From Pseudarthrobacter phenanthrenivorans (GTDB lineage Bacteria; Actinomycetota; Actinomycetes; Actinomycetales; Micrococcaceae): a stretch of 64,000 bases of DNA. The stretch spans positions 1 through 64,000 of the forward strand of contig NZ_JWTB01000009.1 of the NCBI RefSeq assembly GCF_000813845.1, read 5' to 3'. The position numbers were made by a program, and so were the translations under genes. The notes beneath the pieces were generated by a model. It did not search any database and was not told where the DNA came from. It worked only from the letters and a program-made list of their open reading frames with translations. Below, one piece after another: positions 35,526 to 44,565 of the stretch (positions are counted from its first letter, which is position 1; each line of letters begins with the position of its first letter).

Positions 35526-37736
35526 GTGCACAGCCGCAGGAGCATCCCACCGCACGGGGCAACTTCCCCGGAAGGCCCGGAACCCATCGACCGGCACGCC
35601 CTGGTGCGGCGCCATAACGTCCTGCAGGAGAGCCTCGACCCACGCAGTCCCGTCTCCGTCGGCAACGGTGAATTCGCATTCACGATGGACCTCACGGGGC
35701 TGCAGACCCTGCCGGCGGAGTACCCGGTGGGCGCACGGGACGGACTTCCTCCTGGCACCCTGCTGGGCACCCAGTCCACCTGGGGATGGCACTCCATTCC
35801 TGGCGGCGATGATTACAGCCTCGCCGGCTCAACGGTCATCTATAACTCGCCCCGCGGACCAGTTCCGTACGTGGACATGGTGGGCGGGATAGTGAACGAC
35901 CGGGAAACCGGCACGACGGCAGCGGAAACGTGGTTGCGTGCCAACCCGCACCGGCTGGACCTGGGCCGCATCGGATTCCAGATGGCGAAGGACCAGTCCA
36001 GCCGGAGCATCAGCGCCTCGGAGCTCTCCGACGCCAGTCAAATACTCGATCTCTGGACCGGGACTGTCACCAGCAGGTTCACCCTTGCCGCTCATCCCGT
36101 CACCGTGACCACCGCTTGCCATCCGCATCGTGATGAACTGGGCGTCCGGGTGGAGTCCGGCGCCTTGCGGCAGGGCCTGGCCATCGCCCTCGACTTTCCG
36201 TACGGTTCGGAGGCGTGGCATGATGCTGCCGCCTGGGACCAACCCGGAGCGCACACCACTTCCCTTCATGGACCCCATAGTTCAACGTTCCACCCCGGCG
36301 TGACCAGCTGGACCATTCAGCGCGAACTCGATGATTCCCGGTACCAGGTGGTGCTCACCGGCCCTGGCCTGAGGGTGGAGCAGACGGAGACACACCGGAT
36401 CCTGGTACGTCCCGGCACGGATTGCGGCCGGGACTTCCTGGACCTGTCCATTGCATTCATGCCGGCGCCGGCCGGCGATGGCACTCCCCCGGGCCCCGCC
36501 GTCGAACATTCCGCCCGCGACGGCGCGCTGCCCGGCAGTACCGTAGCGGCCGCATCGCGTGCCCACTGGCCCCGCTTTTGGGCATCCGGGGGTGCGATCG
36601 AACTGGCCGGCACCGCAGATCCGCGGGCCCGTGAACTGGAGCGCCGGATCGTGCTCTCCCAGTACGTCACCGCCGTCAACTGCTCAGGATCGCTGCCGCC
36701 GCAGGAAACAGGTCTCGTCTGCAATTCCTGGCGGGGGCGCTTCCATCTCGAGATGCACTGGTGGCATGCTGCCCACTTTGCGCTGTGGGACCGGGTGGAA
36801 CTCCTGCTGCCCTCCCTGCGGTGGTATGGATCGGTGCTGGAGAGTTCACGGCAGACGGCAAAGGCGCAGGGTTTCGACGGCGCCCGCTGGCCAAAGCAGG
36901 TAGGTCCGGACGGCAGGGAGAGCCCCAGCCCGATCGGGACGTTCCTGATCTGGCAGCAGCCCCATCCCATCCACTTGGCGGAACTGGTGTATCGGGCCAA
37001 TCCCACGCCTGAGGTGCTGGCTGAGTTCGCGGAGGTGGTATTCGAGTCGGCGGCGTTCATGGCCAGCTTCGCGCACCCCACCGCAAGGGGCTTCGAACTG
37101 GGGCCACCCCTCATTCCGGCGCAGGAAAGTTACGGATCCCTGCGGGCGTCCGTCAGCAACCCCACGTTCGAATTGGCTTACTGGCAATGGGCCCTCCGGG
37201 CCGCTTCTGCCTGGCGGGAACGGCTGGGACTGGAACCGGTCCCGTCCTGGGCGGCGGTTGCGGATGGGCTGGTACGGCCGCGCGTGATTGATGGAGTCTA
37301 TGCGGCCATGGACGTGGCGCCCTTTACCATCAGGACCGATCACCCCTCCATGCTTTGCGCGCTCGGTGTCCTTCCGCTGACGGACCTGATCGACGAATCC
37401 ACCATGCGCGCCACCCTCGATGATGTCCTGGCCGATTGGGACTGGGACAGTACCTGGGGCTGGGACTACCCTGTGATGGCCATGACGGCAGCGCGCCTGG
37501 GCGACCCGGAGGCTGCAGTGGACGCGCTCCTGCTCGGTGCAGCAAAGAATACGGTCCTGCCCAATGGGCATAACCGTCAAACGGATTCGTTGCCTTTGTA
37601 TTTGCCCGGCAACGGGGGGCTGCTCGCTGCTGCAGCGCTGATGGCGGCAGGGTGGGATGGCGGGCCGGGAAGGCATGCGCCCGGCTTCCCGGCCGACTGG
37701 ACGGTGGCCTGCGAAGGCCTCATCCGCGCCCCCTGA
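35526..37736 (+). CDS. six-hairpin glycosidase-like protein of unknown specificity
   Basis: 736-residue soluble protein with no signal peptide. The N-terminal ~330 residues (SPVSVGNGEFAFTMDLTGLQTLP, PHRLDLGRIGF) look like the beta-sandwich domain and the rest like the (alpha/alpha)6 barrel of GH65/GH95-type enzymes (LEMHWWHAAHFALWDRVELL, DWDSTWGWDYPVMAMTAARLG, LPLYLPGNGGLLAAAALMAAG). Candidate catalytic acids cannot be fixed without alignment. GTG start at 35526 with AGGAG 10 nt upstream. Divergent from the orphan sugar-binding lipoprotein and sharing its operator motif, it probably processes the imported oligosaccharide in the cytoplasm. Confidence 0.75.
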   Translation: MHSRRSIPPHGATSPEGPEPIDRHALVRRHNVLQESLDPRSPVSVGNGEFAFTMDLTGLQTLPAEYPVGARDGLPPGTLLGTQSTWGWHSIPGGDDYSLAGSTVIYNSPRGPVPYVDMVGGIVNDRETGTTAAETWLRANPHRLDLGRIGFQMAKDQSSRSISASELSDASQILDLWTGTVTSRFTLAAHPVTVTTACHPHRDELGVRVESGALRQGLAIALDFPYGSEAWHDAAAWDQPGAHTTSLHGPHSSTFHPGVTSWTIQRELDDSRYQVVLTGPGLRVEQTETHRILVRPGTDCGRDFLDLSIAFMPAPAGDGTPPGPAVEHSARDGALPGSTVAAASRAHWPRFWASGGAIELAGTADPRARELERRIVLSQYVTAVNCSGSLPPQETGLVCNSWRGRFHLEMHWWHAAHFALWDRVELLLPSLRWYGSVLESSRQTAKAQGFDGARWPKQVGPDGRESPSPIGTFLIWQQPHPIHLAELVYRANPTPEVLAEFAEVVFESAAFMASFAHPTARGFELGPPLIPAQESYGSLRASVSNPTFELAYWQWALRAASAWRERLGLEPVPSWAAVADGLVRPRVIDGVYAAMDVAPFTIRTDHPSMLCALGVLPLTDLIDESTMRATLDDVLADWDWDSTWGWDYPVMAMTAARLGDPEAAVDALLLGAAKNTVLPNGHNRQTDSLPLYLPGNGGLLAAAALMAAGWDGGPGRHAPGFPADWTVACEGLIRAP

Positions 37737-37785
37737 CGTTCGCTGCGTTCGCTGGCCCCGGCCGTTGCAGCAGGCCCTTGTGGGA

Positions 37786-38895
37786 TTAGGTCTGGGGCGT
37801 CGCCCGCCGGGCACCCAGGATGGTTTTGCGCGGAGCACCGCCGGACTCCAGGTCCGCCTCGCGGACCGCCGCCCAGCCCGCCGAGACAAGGTAGACCTGG
37901 CTGACCAGGTTGAACCAGATCAGCAGGCCGATGATGATGGCGAACGACGCGAGGATCGGGTTGCGGCTGGCACCGGCCAACAGCTCGGTGCTGAAGATTT
38001 GCAGGACCGTGGTGCCGACCGCCGCCAGGACGGTGCCTTCCAGCAATGCCTGCCGGGACAGCTTGAGGCCGGCCGCCAAGCGGTACATGATCAGCGCCGT
38101 AACCCAGTTCAGGACCAGCGGTACAACGATCTTGACGGAGGTGGTCAGGGGCCCTGCCACGGCATCGCTCAGATGCAGCAATCCCACCACCCAGCCCGCC
38201 AGGGTGCCGAAGACAAGGGAAGCGCCCGCGCTGATCACCAGGGCAAGCCCAAGGAGCAGAAGCGTTCCGGCATCGCGCAGTTTCACCAGGATGGGGTTGG
38301 CCACGAGCGGCGGAAGTTGCAGGACGCCGCGCAGGCCGTCCCTCATTCCGTTGATCCAGCCCAGCGACGTGACGATGGTGACCACGGCCGCTATCACCGC
38401 CGTCCAGCCGAGGCTGCCGGGGTTTAGGAGGTCTTTCGGGTCCACCAAGCCGTCCCCGTTGCCGACCTTGAGGAGGCCGGGGGCGCTTTGCGCCACCGTG
38501 GCCACAATCGTGTCAAGGAGGGCCGGCTGCCCGCTGAGGACCAGCCCGGCAATCGAAAAACCCGTGGTCAGCAGGCCGGTGATGGAGAAAAACATCCGGA
38601 AGCCGATGCCCGCGCTCAACAGGGGTCCGTGCTGCAGGTTGTAGTGCTGGAATGCCCGCATGGGGCGAAAGGTGTTGAGCTTTGCCAGCAGCCATTGGAT
38701 CAGTGCCATAACGCCGGGCACCGCGCCGCCGCCGGCTCTCCTGGCCTTTCCCCATTCCATGCGCTTCTGGATGACGGCCAGCTTCAGCTGGGCGTGCTCG
38801 GTGGGCAGCGGTTGCCGCTCAGCGGCCTTCGTTGGTGGTGTCCGCGGCAGCGTCCGTGCAGCTGGTGCCGGCGTGGTTGTCAGTTTCGGTCCCAA
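37786..38895 (-). CDS. YihY/BrkB family membrane protein
   Basis: YihY/virulence-factor-BrkB family protein with about six helices; function unestablished (not RNase BN). Family features: LLSAGIGFRMFFSITGLLTTGFSIAGLVLSG, LGWINGMRDGLRGVLQLPP, LLIWFNLVSQVYLVSAGWAAV. The start is uncertain: I give a TTG at 38893-38895 (369 residues) with GGAAGAG 7 nt upstream, which overlaps the 2H-phosphoesterase gene by 77 nt; an ATG at 38943 overlaps it by 125 nt and an ATG at 38760 would avoid overlap but remove a conserved-looking basic segment (EHAQLKLAVIQKRM). Confidence 0.85.
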   Translation of the reverse strand: MGPKLTTTPAPAARTLPRTPPTKAAERQPLPTEHAQLKLAVIQKRMEWGKARRAGGGAVPGVMALIQWLLAKLNTFRPMRAFQHYNLQHGPLLSAGIGFRMFFSITGLLTTGFSIAGLVLSGQPALLDTIVATVAQSAPGLLKVGNGDGLVDPKDLLNPGSLGWTAVIAAVVTIVTSLGWINGMRDGLRGVLQLPPLVANPILVKLRDAGTLLLLGLALVISAGASLVFGTLAGWVVGLLHLSDAVAGPLTTSVKIVVPLVLNWVTALIMYRLAAGLKLSRQALLEGTVLAAVGTTVLQIFSTELLAGASRNPILASFAIIIGLLIWFNLVSQVYLVSAGWAAVREADLESGGAPRKTILGARRATPQT

Positions 38896-39523
38896 AGTCC
38901 AGCTCTTCCCGTAGCTGCCAGATGCCGTCGGCATCATGCTCATAGAGTCCCATGCTAACCACGGGGAAGGTGGCCTTGTAGTTCTTCAGCACCGTTTCGG
39001 CCTCATCCAGGCTTTCCGGTGCCACATCGTGGGCGATCGTGACGTGGGGATGGTAGGCGAAGGGCAGGTCGCGCTCCAGCGGACCCCGCTGAAGCTTGTT
39101 GTGCAGGTCGACGCAATCCTGGAAGCCGGCTTCGACGTTAATGAACACCACGGGCGACACCGGCCGGAATGTCCCCGTCCCGGCGATGGTCACCATGAAC
39201 GGGCTCTGGCAGCGGGCCACCTCGCGGACGTGCTGGCGGGTGGCTTCCCAGTCACTGGTGGGGGTGGTGGTGACCAGCGTGATGTGCGCCGGCACCACCT
39301 CGGCGAGGGGGTCGCCGAAGGAGGCCCGCCAGCGCTGCAGTTCCTCTGCAATCTCGGCGGGAAAGCCCAGGATGACGCCCACACTGATCTCGTCGCTGCG
39401 GTCCACGTCCTGCTCCGCCGCCGCATTCCGGCCGGTCTGTTCACCGAAGCGGCCCGCTGCGGTCCGCTCGACCTGGCGCGCAGGGCGGGCACCTCCCCTG
39501 GCGGTGGCGTTTCCCGACGACAT
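38819..39523 (-). CDS. 2H phosphoesterase / 2'-5' RNA ligase family protein
   Basis: 234-residue 2H superfamily protein with the two HxT motifs facing the active site: PAHITLVTT and YHPHVTIAHD. Members ligate or hydrolyse 2'-5' or cyclic phosphodiester bonds; the physiological substrate in actinobacteria is unknown. An Arg/Ala-rich ~45-residue N terminus precedes the fold, and the C-terminal 20 residues are polar. ATG at 39521-39523 begins 4 nt after the trpS stop. Confidence 0.88.
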   Translation of the reverse strand: MSSGNATARGGARPARQVERTAAGRFGEQTGRNAAAEQDVDRSDEISVGVILGFPAEIAEELQRWRASFGDPLAEVVPAHITLVTTTPTSDWEATRQHVREVARCQSPFMVTIAGTGTFRPVSPVVFINVEAGFQDCVDLHNKLQRGPLERDLPFAYHPHVTIAHDVAPESLDEAETVLKNYKATFPVVSMGLYEHDADGIWQLREELDFGTETDNHAGTSCTDAAADTTNEGR

Positions 39524-39527
39524 GGCG

Positions 39528-40571
39528 CTAGCGGACCCCTGCGAGGCTGAGGGACGGCAGGAAACCCATGCGCTCATACACCTGGCCAAGGGTTACGGAA
39601 GCGATCTCGCGCGCCCGTTCCGCGCCCAGGGCCAGCAGCCGGTCAAGCTCGGCGGGGTCGCCCATGAGTTCGTTGGTCCGGTTCCGCAGCGGCGTGATGA
39701 AGTCCACCACCACCTCGGCCAGATCCACCTTGAGGTGGCCGTACATCTTGCCCTGGTACTCGGCTTCGAGCTCCGCCACCGTCTTGCCCGTGAGGGATGA
39801 GTAGATGGTGAGCAGGTTGGACACCCCGGGCTTTTCCTCGGGATCGAAGCGGATGTCAGTGCCGGCGTCGGTCACCGCGGACTTGATGCGCTTGGCCGCG
39901 ATCTTGGGATCCTCCAGCAGCTGGATGGCACCGTTGGGCGACTCGCCCGTCTTGGACATCTTGGCGCTGGGGTTTTGGAGGTCGTAGATCTTGGCGCTTT
40001 CCTTGACGATCGTGGCCTCGGGAACCGTGAACGTGTGGCCGAACCGGGTGTTGAACCGCTGTGCCAGGTTCCGGGTCAGCTCCAGGTGCTGCCGCTGGTC
40101 CTCGCCCACGGGGACAAGGTCGCTCTGGTACAGGAGGATGTCCGCGGCCATCAGCGTGGGGTACGCGAAGAGACCCAACGTGGCGGAGTCTGCGCCGGAC
40201 TTCTGGGTCTTGTCCTTGAACTGGGTCATCCGTGAGGCTTCACCGAACCCGGTGATGCAGTTCAGCGCCCAAGCGAGCTGGGCGTGCTCAGGGACATGGG
40301 ACTGCACGAAGAAGATGCTCTTGTCGGGATCGATCCCGGCGGCGATGTACTGGGCCGCCACGATGCGGGTGCGCTTGGCCAGCTCTGCGGGATCGAAGTC
40401 GACGGTGATGGCGTGCAGGTCCGGGATGAAGAAGACGGCGTCGTACTCGGCCTGCATGTCCACCCAGTTGCGCACTGCTCCGATGTAGTTGCCCAGGTGC
40501 AGGGAATCGGCGGTGGGCTTGGCGCCGGAGAGGATGCGCTTCTTGGCGGTGGGGGAAGTCTGGGTGGTCAT
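39528..40571 (-). CDS. trpS: tryptophanyl-tRNA synthetase
   Basis: 347-residue class I aminoacyl-tRNA synthetase charging tRNA-Trp. HIGH-equivalent [30 protein letters not shown] and KMSKS-equivalent [12 protein letters not shown] are intact and the length is standard. The ATG at 40569-40571 (MTTQTSP) is used; the frame runs upstream into the exonuclease gene but without support. It is 17 nt downstream of the exonuclease III gene. Confidence 0.97.
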   Translation of the reverse strand: MTTQTSPTAKKRILSGAKPTADSLHLGNYIGAVRNWVDMQAEYDAVFFIPDLHAITVDFDPAELAKRTRIVAAQYIAAGIDPDKSIFFVQSHVPEHAQLAWALNCITGFGEASRMTQFKDKTQKSGADSATLGLFAYPTLMAADILLYQSDLVPVGEDQRQHLELTRNLAQRFNTRFGHTFTVPEATIVKESAKIYDLQNPSAKMSKTGESPNGAIQLLEDPKIAAKRIKSAVTDAGTDIRFDPEEKPGVSNLLTIYSSLTGKTVAELEAEYQGKMYGHLKVDLAEVVVDFITPLRNRTNELMGDPAELDRLLALGAERAREIASVTLGQVYERMGFLPSLSLAGVR

Positions 40572-40588
40572 GGAAAAACTTTCGGGGC

Positions 40589-41422
40589 TTAGAGCTGGTA
40601 GTCCACTACCAGCGGGGCGTGATCGGAGAAGCGGGTATCCCAGGTCGCTGCACGGTCGACGACTGCCGAGATGGCGGAGGACGCGAGTTCGGGGGTGGCC
40701 AGGTGGTAGTCGATGCGCCAGCCGGTGTCGTTGTCGAAGGCCTTGCCGCGCCAGGACCACCAGGTGTAGGGGCCGTCAACATCCCCGGCCAGGTTCCGGT
40801 GCACGTCGTGCCAGCCGATGTCTTCGCCAAAGAACCGGTCAAAGTAGGCGCGTTCCTCCGGCAGGTGCCCCGCCTTCTTGAGGTTGCCCTTTGAGTTCCT
40901 GATGTCCCGGGGCGTGTGGGCAACATTGAGGTCCCCCACCACCAGGGCGTGGTCGCTGTGCTTGGTCAGCTCCGGGAGCCTGGTGGTCATGACGTCAAGG
41001 AACCGGAACTTGTCATCCTGTTTGGGGGTCCCTACTTCGCCGGAGTGCACGTAGGCGCTGGCGACGGTGAGCTGGACCGGGTTCCCGGCGGCATCGGGGA
41101 AGCGGAAGTCCGCTTCGACCCAGCGCCCGGCGGTGGCGAAGTAGTCATCACCGATGCCGTTCCTGGTGGCGAGGGGCTCCTGCCGTGACGCAATGGCGAC
41201 GCCGGCCCGGCCTTTCGCTTCAGCCTCGGCGTGCAGGATGTGCCAGTCGTCCCCCAGCAGCTGCCGGACGACGGCGTCGGGCGCACGGACTTCCTGCAGG
41301 CAGAGGATGTCCACTTCGCGCGGCTCCAGCCAGGCCGCCATCCCGTTTTTGTAGGCAGCCCGGAGGCCGTTTACGTTGACGGATGCGATGCGAAGGTGGT
41401 CCTTCTTCAATGCCGAGCTCAC
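40589..41422 (-). CDS. xth: exodeoxyribonuclease III (AP endonuclease family)
   Basis: 277-residue EEP-fold nuclease of base-excision repair: 3'-5' exonuclease and AP endonuclease. Motifs [19 protein letters not shown] (metal Glu), [27 protein letters not shown] and [11 protein letters not shown] with final [10 protein letters not shown] (catalytic Asp-His) are complete. I start at the GTG at 41420-41422 because a TAGAGT -10 box (41430-41435) lies exactly 7 nt upstream, implying a leaderless transcript; a GTG three codons earlier overlaps that box. Confidence 0.93.
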   Translation of the reverse strand: MSSALKKDHLRIASVNVNGLRAAYKNGMAAWLEPREVDILCLQEVRAPDAVVRQLLGDDWHILHAEAEAKGRAGVAIASRQEPLATRNGIGDDYFATAGRWVEADFRFPDAAGNPVQLTVASAYVHSGEVGTPKQDDKFRFLDVMTTRLPELTKHSDHALVVGDLNVAHTPRDIRNSKGNLKKAGHLPEERAYFDRFFGEDIGWHDVHRNLAGDVDGPYTWWSWRGKAFDNDTGWRIDYHLATPELASSAISAVVDRAATWDTRFSDHAPLVVDYQL

Positions 41423-41429
41423 CCGCTCC

Positions 41430-41435
41430 ACTCTA
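41430..41435 (-). promoter_or_regulatory. -10 box of leaderless xth promoter
   Basis: TAGAGT on the minus strand, 7 nt before the xth GTG. It overlaps the stop codon region of the upstream small membrane-protein gene. Confidence 0.5.
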
Positions 41436-41996
41436 GTCGATGATGGTTCCGGTCACCGGCTCTCCGCTTCCACCGGACGACTTGATCATGTCCCGGGCGT
41501 TGGTGGCCGTGATCTCGATGGTTTCGAGTGCGCGGTTGATGGTGTCCTGGTTGGCGGCGGCACCCTTGGCGCGCTCCTCCTCCACCACACGGACCTGGAC
41601 CTGGACGATCTTGAAGGAATGGTCCAGCTTCAGGTCGCGCACCTCATCGGCCTGTGAGCGTTCGTAGAGGACGCGGGTGCCGCCATGGTCGGCGGAAGCG
41701 TGCGACGGCGCGCGGCCGGCTGCCGTGTTGAAGGCATCGTGGGCTTCGGACAGCTTGGCGCCGGCCTTCCGGGCAGCCTTCTGGATACTGAAGACCACGA
41801 AGAGCGCCAATGCCAGCCAAAAGGCGGCGATGACGGCGACTACCCAGCCCACCACGTCGTTCTGGTTTGCGGCGAAGATCACGGCCACCACGAACGCCGT
41901 CACCAGGACCATCAGGCCGGGCCCGCTGATCCGGAACATCGAAAAGCCGCCCCTGGCGGGTTTGGAGGATGACGTGGAGCTGCCCAAAGTTCGCAT
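41433..41996 (-). CDS. hypothetical membrane protein
   Basis: 187-residue protein I do not recognise. Two adjacent transmembrane helices (GLMVLVTAFVVAVIFAA and VVGWVVAVIAAFWLALALFVVFSI, about residues 27-72) form a hairpin, followed by a ~115-residue cytoplasmic helical region rich in Ala/Lys/Glu/Gln (KAARKAGAKLSEAHDAFNTAAG, FKIVQVQVRVVEEERAKG) with coiled-coil character. The N terminus is Ser-rich. The upstream GACAAT, 6 nt before the ATG, is a possible leaderless -10 box. The stop abuts the xth promoter. Confidence 0.75.
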   Translation of the reverse strand: MRTLGSSTSSSKPARGGFSMFRISGPGLMVLVTAFVVAVIFAANQNDVVGWVVAVIAAFWLALALFVVFSIQKAARKAGAKLSEAHDAFNTAAGRAPSHASADHGGTRVLYERSQADEVRDLKLDHSFKIVQVQVRVVEEERAKGAAANQDTINRALETIEITATNARDMIKSSGGSGEPVTGTIID

Positions 41997-42070
41997 GCAG
42001 CCATTGTCTCAAACGGCGGGCTGTGCTTCCGCCTCCTTCCACCCCCGGCGAACGGCCCGGCGGCCGGCGG

Positions 42071-42388
42071 TCACTTCTGCCGCCGTTCTCCGCTGCGCAG
42101 GACCTCCAGGCGTTGCCGGAATTCCGTCTCGTCGACCTCGCCGCGGGCATAGCGCTCACGCAGCACGCCTTCGGCGCCCTGGCCGGCGGCCCAGTGCTGG
42201 TTCCTGCGCCAGGTCCGGCGGGCCACGAAGATGAACAGCGCTATGACCAGGATCCAGAACAGGGGGATCAACAGGAACCACGGTGCAAAGGCGCCATGCC
42301 ACGGCCCGTAGACGACCGTATCGGCCGGCACCTGCGAGGCGGCAGACATTGCTGCCGCGGAGATTGCGGTGGTAACGGAAGTGAACAT
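42071..42388 (-). CDS. small SHOCT-domain membrane protein
   Basis: 105-residue protein: a short N terminus, one or two helices (FAPWFLLIPLFWILVIALFIFVARR), a Trp-rich basic linker and a C-terminal SHOCT domain (GAEGVLRERYARGEVDETEFRQRLEVLR). SHOCT domains are short oligomerisation elements common in actinobacterial envelope-stress proteins. GGAG lies 7 nt before the ATG. A copy of the two-component-system operator sits about 110 nt upstream, so I infer it is a target of the neighbouring regulator. Confidence 0.85.
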   Translation of the reverse strand: MFTSVTTAISAAAMSAASQVPADTVVYGPWHGAFAPWFLLIPLFWILVIALFIFVARRTWRRNQHWAAGQGAEGVLRERYARGEVDETEFRQRLEVLRSGERRQK

Positions 42389-42494
42389 TTCATTCTCCAG
42401 ACTCTTTTGACCGGCCGCGGTTTCGGCCTTGTATCGAGTCTTGTTGGCGGAGCCTGCGGGCGCGTCCGGCGGCAGGAGTCACCTGGAACCGGCC

Positions 42495-42516
42495 CCGTAC
42501 TCCCCAGGGGGTCCGG
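42495..42516. promoter_or_regulatory. inverted repeat B, candidate response-regulator operator upstream of the SHOCT gene
   Basis: Arms CCGTACTCCC and GGGGGTCCGG separated by CA. It matches 19 of 22 positions of the repeat in front of the sensor-kinase operon (44389-44410). It lies 107-128 nt upstream of the SHOCT ATG, between that gene and the response-regulator stop. Confidence 0.65.
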
Positions 42517-42535
42517 CGGGTGCACCGACCACCAG

Positions 42536-43201
42536 TCAGCCTGCCCACCCCGGCCGGACCAGGCCGGATTCATAGGCAAGCACCACCAGCTGGGCCCTGT
42601 CCCGCACCATCAGCTTCGCCATGATCCGGGAGACGTGCGTTTTTGCCGTGAGTGGTGTGATGAACAACCGCTCCGCAATCTCGGCGTTGTTCAACCCCTC
42701 CCCCACAAGCTGGAGGACTTCCCGCTCACGGTCCGTGATGCGGTCCAGCGCCACAGGCCGTTCGGCGGCGCGGGAGTGCCGTGCCAACTGGGCCATGATC
42801 CGCCGGGTCACCGACGGCGAAAGGAGCGCGTCGCCGTCGTGCACGATGCGGACCGCGCGCAAAAGCTCCGCGGGCTCGGTGTCCTTGACCAGGAAACCGG
42901 CGGCGCCTGCCCGCACAGCCTCCGCAATGTACTCGTCGAGCTCGAAAGTGGTGAGCATTACCACGCGGGTTCCGGACAGCGCAGGATCGGAGAGGATCTG
43001 CCTGGTCGCGTCAAGGCCGTCACCATCGGGCATGCGGATGTCCATCAGGACGACGTCCGGACGGTACTGGCGGGCCAGGCGTACAGTCTCACGCCCGGTG
43101 CCGCATTCAGCCACGACCTTCATATCCGGCTCCGCGTCCAGTAGGGCCCGGAAGCCTGCCCGGATGAGATTCTGGTCGTCTGCCAGCAGGATGCTGATCA
43201 C
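42536..43201 (-). CDS. NarL/FixJ-family response regulator
   Basis: 221-residue regulator: receiver domain with acidic pocket DDQ near residue 8, phospho-acceptor Asp54 (VLMDIRMPDG) and Lys in FLVKDTEPAEL, then a LuxR-type HTH (LTDRERE-like ITDREREVLQLVGEGLNNAEIAERLFITPLTAKTHVSRIMAKL). GTG start at 43199-43201 overlaps the kinase stop as GTGA. The inverted repeats at 44389-44410 and 42495-42516 are its likely binding sites. Confidence 0.94.
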   Translation of the reverse strand: MISILLADDQNLIRAGFRALLDAEPDMKVVAECGTGRETVRLARQYRPDVVLMDIRMPDGDGLDATRQILSDPALSGTRVVMLTTFELDEYIAEAVRAGAAGFLVKDTEPAELLRAVRIVHDGDALLSPSVTRRIMAQLARHSRAAERPVALDRITDREREVLQLVGEGLNNAEIAERLFITPLTAKTHVSRIMAKLMVRDRAQLVVLAYESGLVRPGWAG

Positions 43202-44334
43202 TGCGGATCCACCCGTGGATGCCCGTCCAGCGGGAGGACCGCCCGGACCCGCCAGCCTGTGCCGGACGGCGCGGGTCCCAGCTCAAGCCGGCCTGCCAAA
43301 GCCGCCACACGCTCCCGCATGCCGGTGATGCCGTTACCTTCGGGGGCTGTGGCCGCCCCGGCGCCGTCGTCGTCGATGGTCACCACCAGTTCTGCTCCTG
43401 CCGCATTGATGGAGACTCCGGCCGTCTGCGCCCCGGAATGCCGGACGGCGTTGGTCAGTGCCTCCTGGGTGATCCGGTAGGCCGCTTCCTGCACTGCACC
43501 GGGAGCGGAGTCCGCAGCCGGATCGGCCTGCAGCCTGAGGTCCAGCCCGGCGCGCCGCGCGTTTTCCACGAGCTCCGTAACCTGGCCGAGGCCGGGCCGG
43601 CGGGTGGGGCTCAGCGGAGCGTCCTCCCGGAGCACGCCGAGCAGCTGCCGGACTTCAGCCAGTGATTCTTTGCTGGCTGCCTTGATGGTCTCCAGGGCAG
43701 GCCTGAACTGGGCCGGGTCCTTCTCGCCCAGATGCAGGGCCACCGAGGCCCGCACGTTGATCAGGGACAGCGAGTGCGCCACCACGTCGTGGATGTCCCG
43801 CGCCAGAGCCAGCCGGTACTCGTCGCGGGCAGCCTGCTCGGCGGCGGCCTGCTGCCGGTACCGTTCGGCGACGCGTTCGCCACGAAGCCGCACGCCTTCT
43901 CCGATCAGGACCAGGATGGCCAGCCATGAGGACCCGGCAAATGCGCGGATGAACGTCCCCTCGTCGCCGCTGCGGGCTGCGCCGAGAAACAGCACCAGTG
44001 TTCCCAGTGCCGCCACGGACCAGGCAACCGTCCTTTTCCCGGCCGCCGCGGTGAGGATCAATGCGACGGCAAGGGACAGGACCACAGGGCCCCACGCGTA
44101 GCCCAAGGCAAGGTAGCCCGCAGTCGCGGCAGCGGCAACGGGCAGCATCACCAGGGGTGCGCGCCGGCGGAACGCCAGCGCAGCCGGGCCCAGCAGCAGC
44201 AGGACCAGTGCCACGGCATCAAGGGGTGGGTGGCCCGGCTGCCGCGACGAAGCGAACGCCGACCCGGCGACTTGGATCACGGCGACCACCACAACGATGG
44301 CGGCGGTAGGCGGTCCCCGGAAACGGCGCTGCAT
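43198..44334 (-). CDS. sensor histidine kinase (HisKA_3 type)
   Basis: 378-residue membrane kinase with about five helices in the first 145 residues, almost no extracytoplasmic domain, a short linker, the dimerisation/phospho-acceptor box ALARDIHDVVAHSLSLI with His182, and the ATPase domain (ITQEALTNAVRHSG, VVTIDDDGAG, GNGITGMRERVAALAG). Intramembrane-sensing kinases of this shape often report envelope stress. ATG lies 6 nt after a TAGGCT -10 box, so the mRNA is leaderless; operator A is centred about 65 bp upstream of the start point, the place for an activator, suggesting positive autoregulation. Confidence 0.93.
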   Translation of the reverse strand: MQRRFRGPPTAAIVVVVAVIQVAGSAFASSRQPGHPPLDAVALVLLLLGPAALAFRRRAPLVMLPVAAAATAGYLALGYAWGPVVLSLAVALILTAAAGKRTVAWSVAALGTLVLFLGAARSGDEGTFIRAFAGSSWLAILVLIGEGVRLRGERVAERYRQQAAAEQAARDEYRLALARDIHDVVAHSLSLINVRASVALHLGEKDPAQFRPALETIKAASKESLAEVRQLLGVLREDAPLSPTRRPGLGQVTELVENARRAGLDLRLQADPAADSAPGAVQEAAYRITQEALTNAVRHSGAQTAGVSINAAGAELVVTIDDDGAGAATAPEGNGITGMRERVAALAGRLELGPAPSGTGWRVRAVLPLDGHPRVDPQ

Positions 44335-44340
44335 GCTCCG

Positions 44341-44410
44341 AGCCTATGCCCGCCGGCGTTGAAAGTCGCCGGATGGCCGGCGTAGTGACCGTACTCCCCC
44401 GGGAGTACGG
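44341..44410 (-). promoter_or_regulatory. promoter and inverted repeat A of the two-component operon
   Basis: -10 box TAGGCT on the minus strand (44341-44346) followed by CGGAGC and the kinase ATG. Inverted repeat A at 44389-44410 has arms CCGTACTCCC and GGGAGTACGG around CC; one more base pair (A/T) extends each arm. It is symmetrical over 11 bp per arm. Confidence 0.7.
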
Positions 44411-44429
44411 TGCGTGCCGTTCCGGCCCA

Positions 44430-44488
44430 GGTTAAAGAGGCCGACGGCGGCACCGCGCCTTCCATGCGGAAGGTGCCGTGCCGCCGTC
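44430..44488 (-). terminator. terminator of glyA-folD
   Basis: Stem GACGGCGGCAC (44443-44453) / complement (44478-44488) with inner TTCC/GGAA pairing around ATGC; the minus-strand continuation reads CTCTTTAAC. It separates folD from the kinase promoter region. Confidence 0.7.
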
Positions 44489-44565
44489 GTACTTCCTTGT
44501 GCCCCGGCCCGCTGTTCAGGTGCTCAGTACAGGAACCCGGTGCCGGGGCCCTGCCCAGCGGCGGG

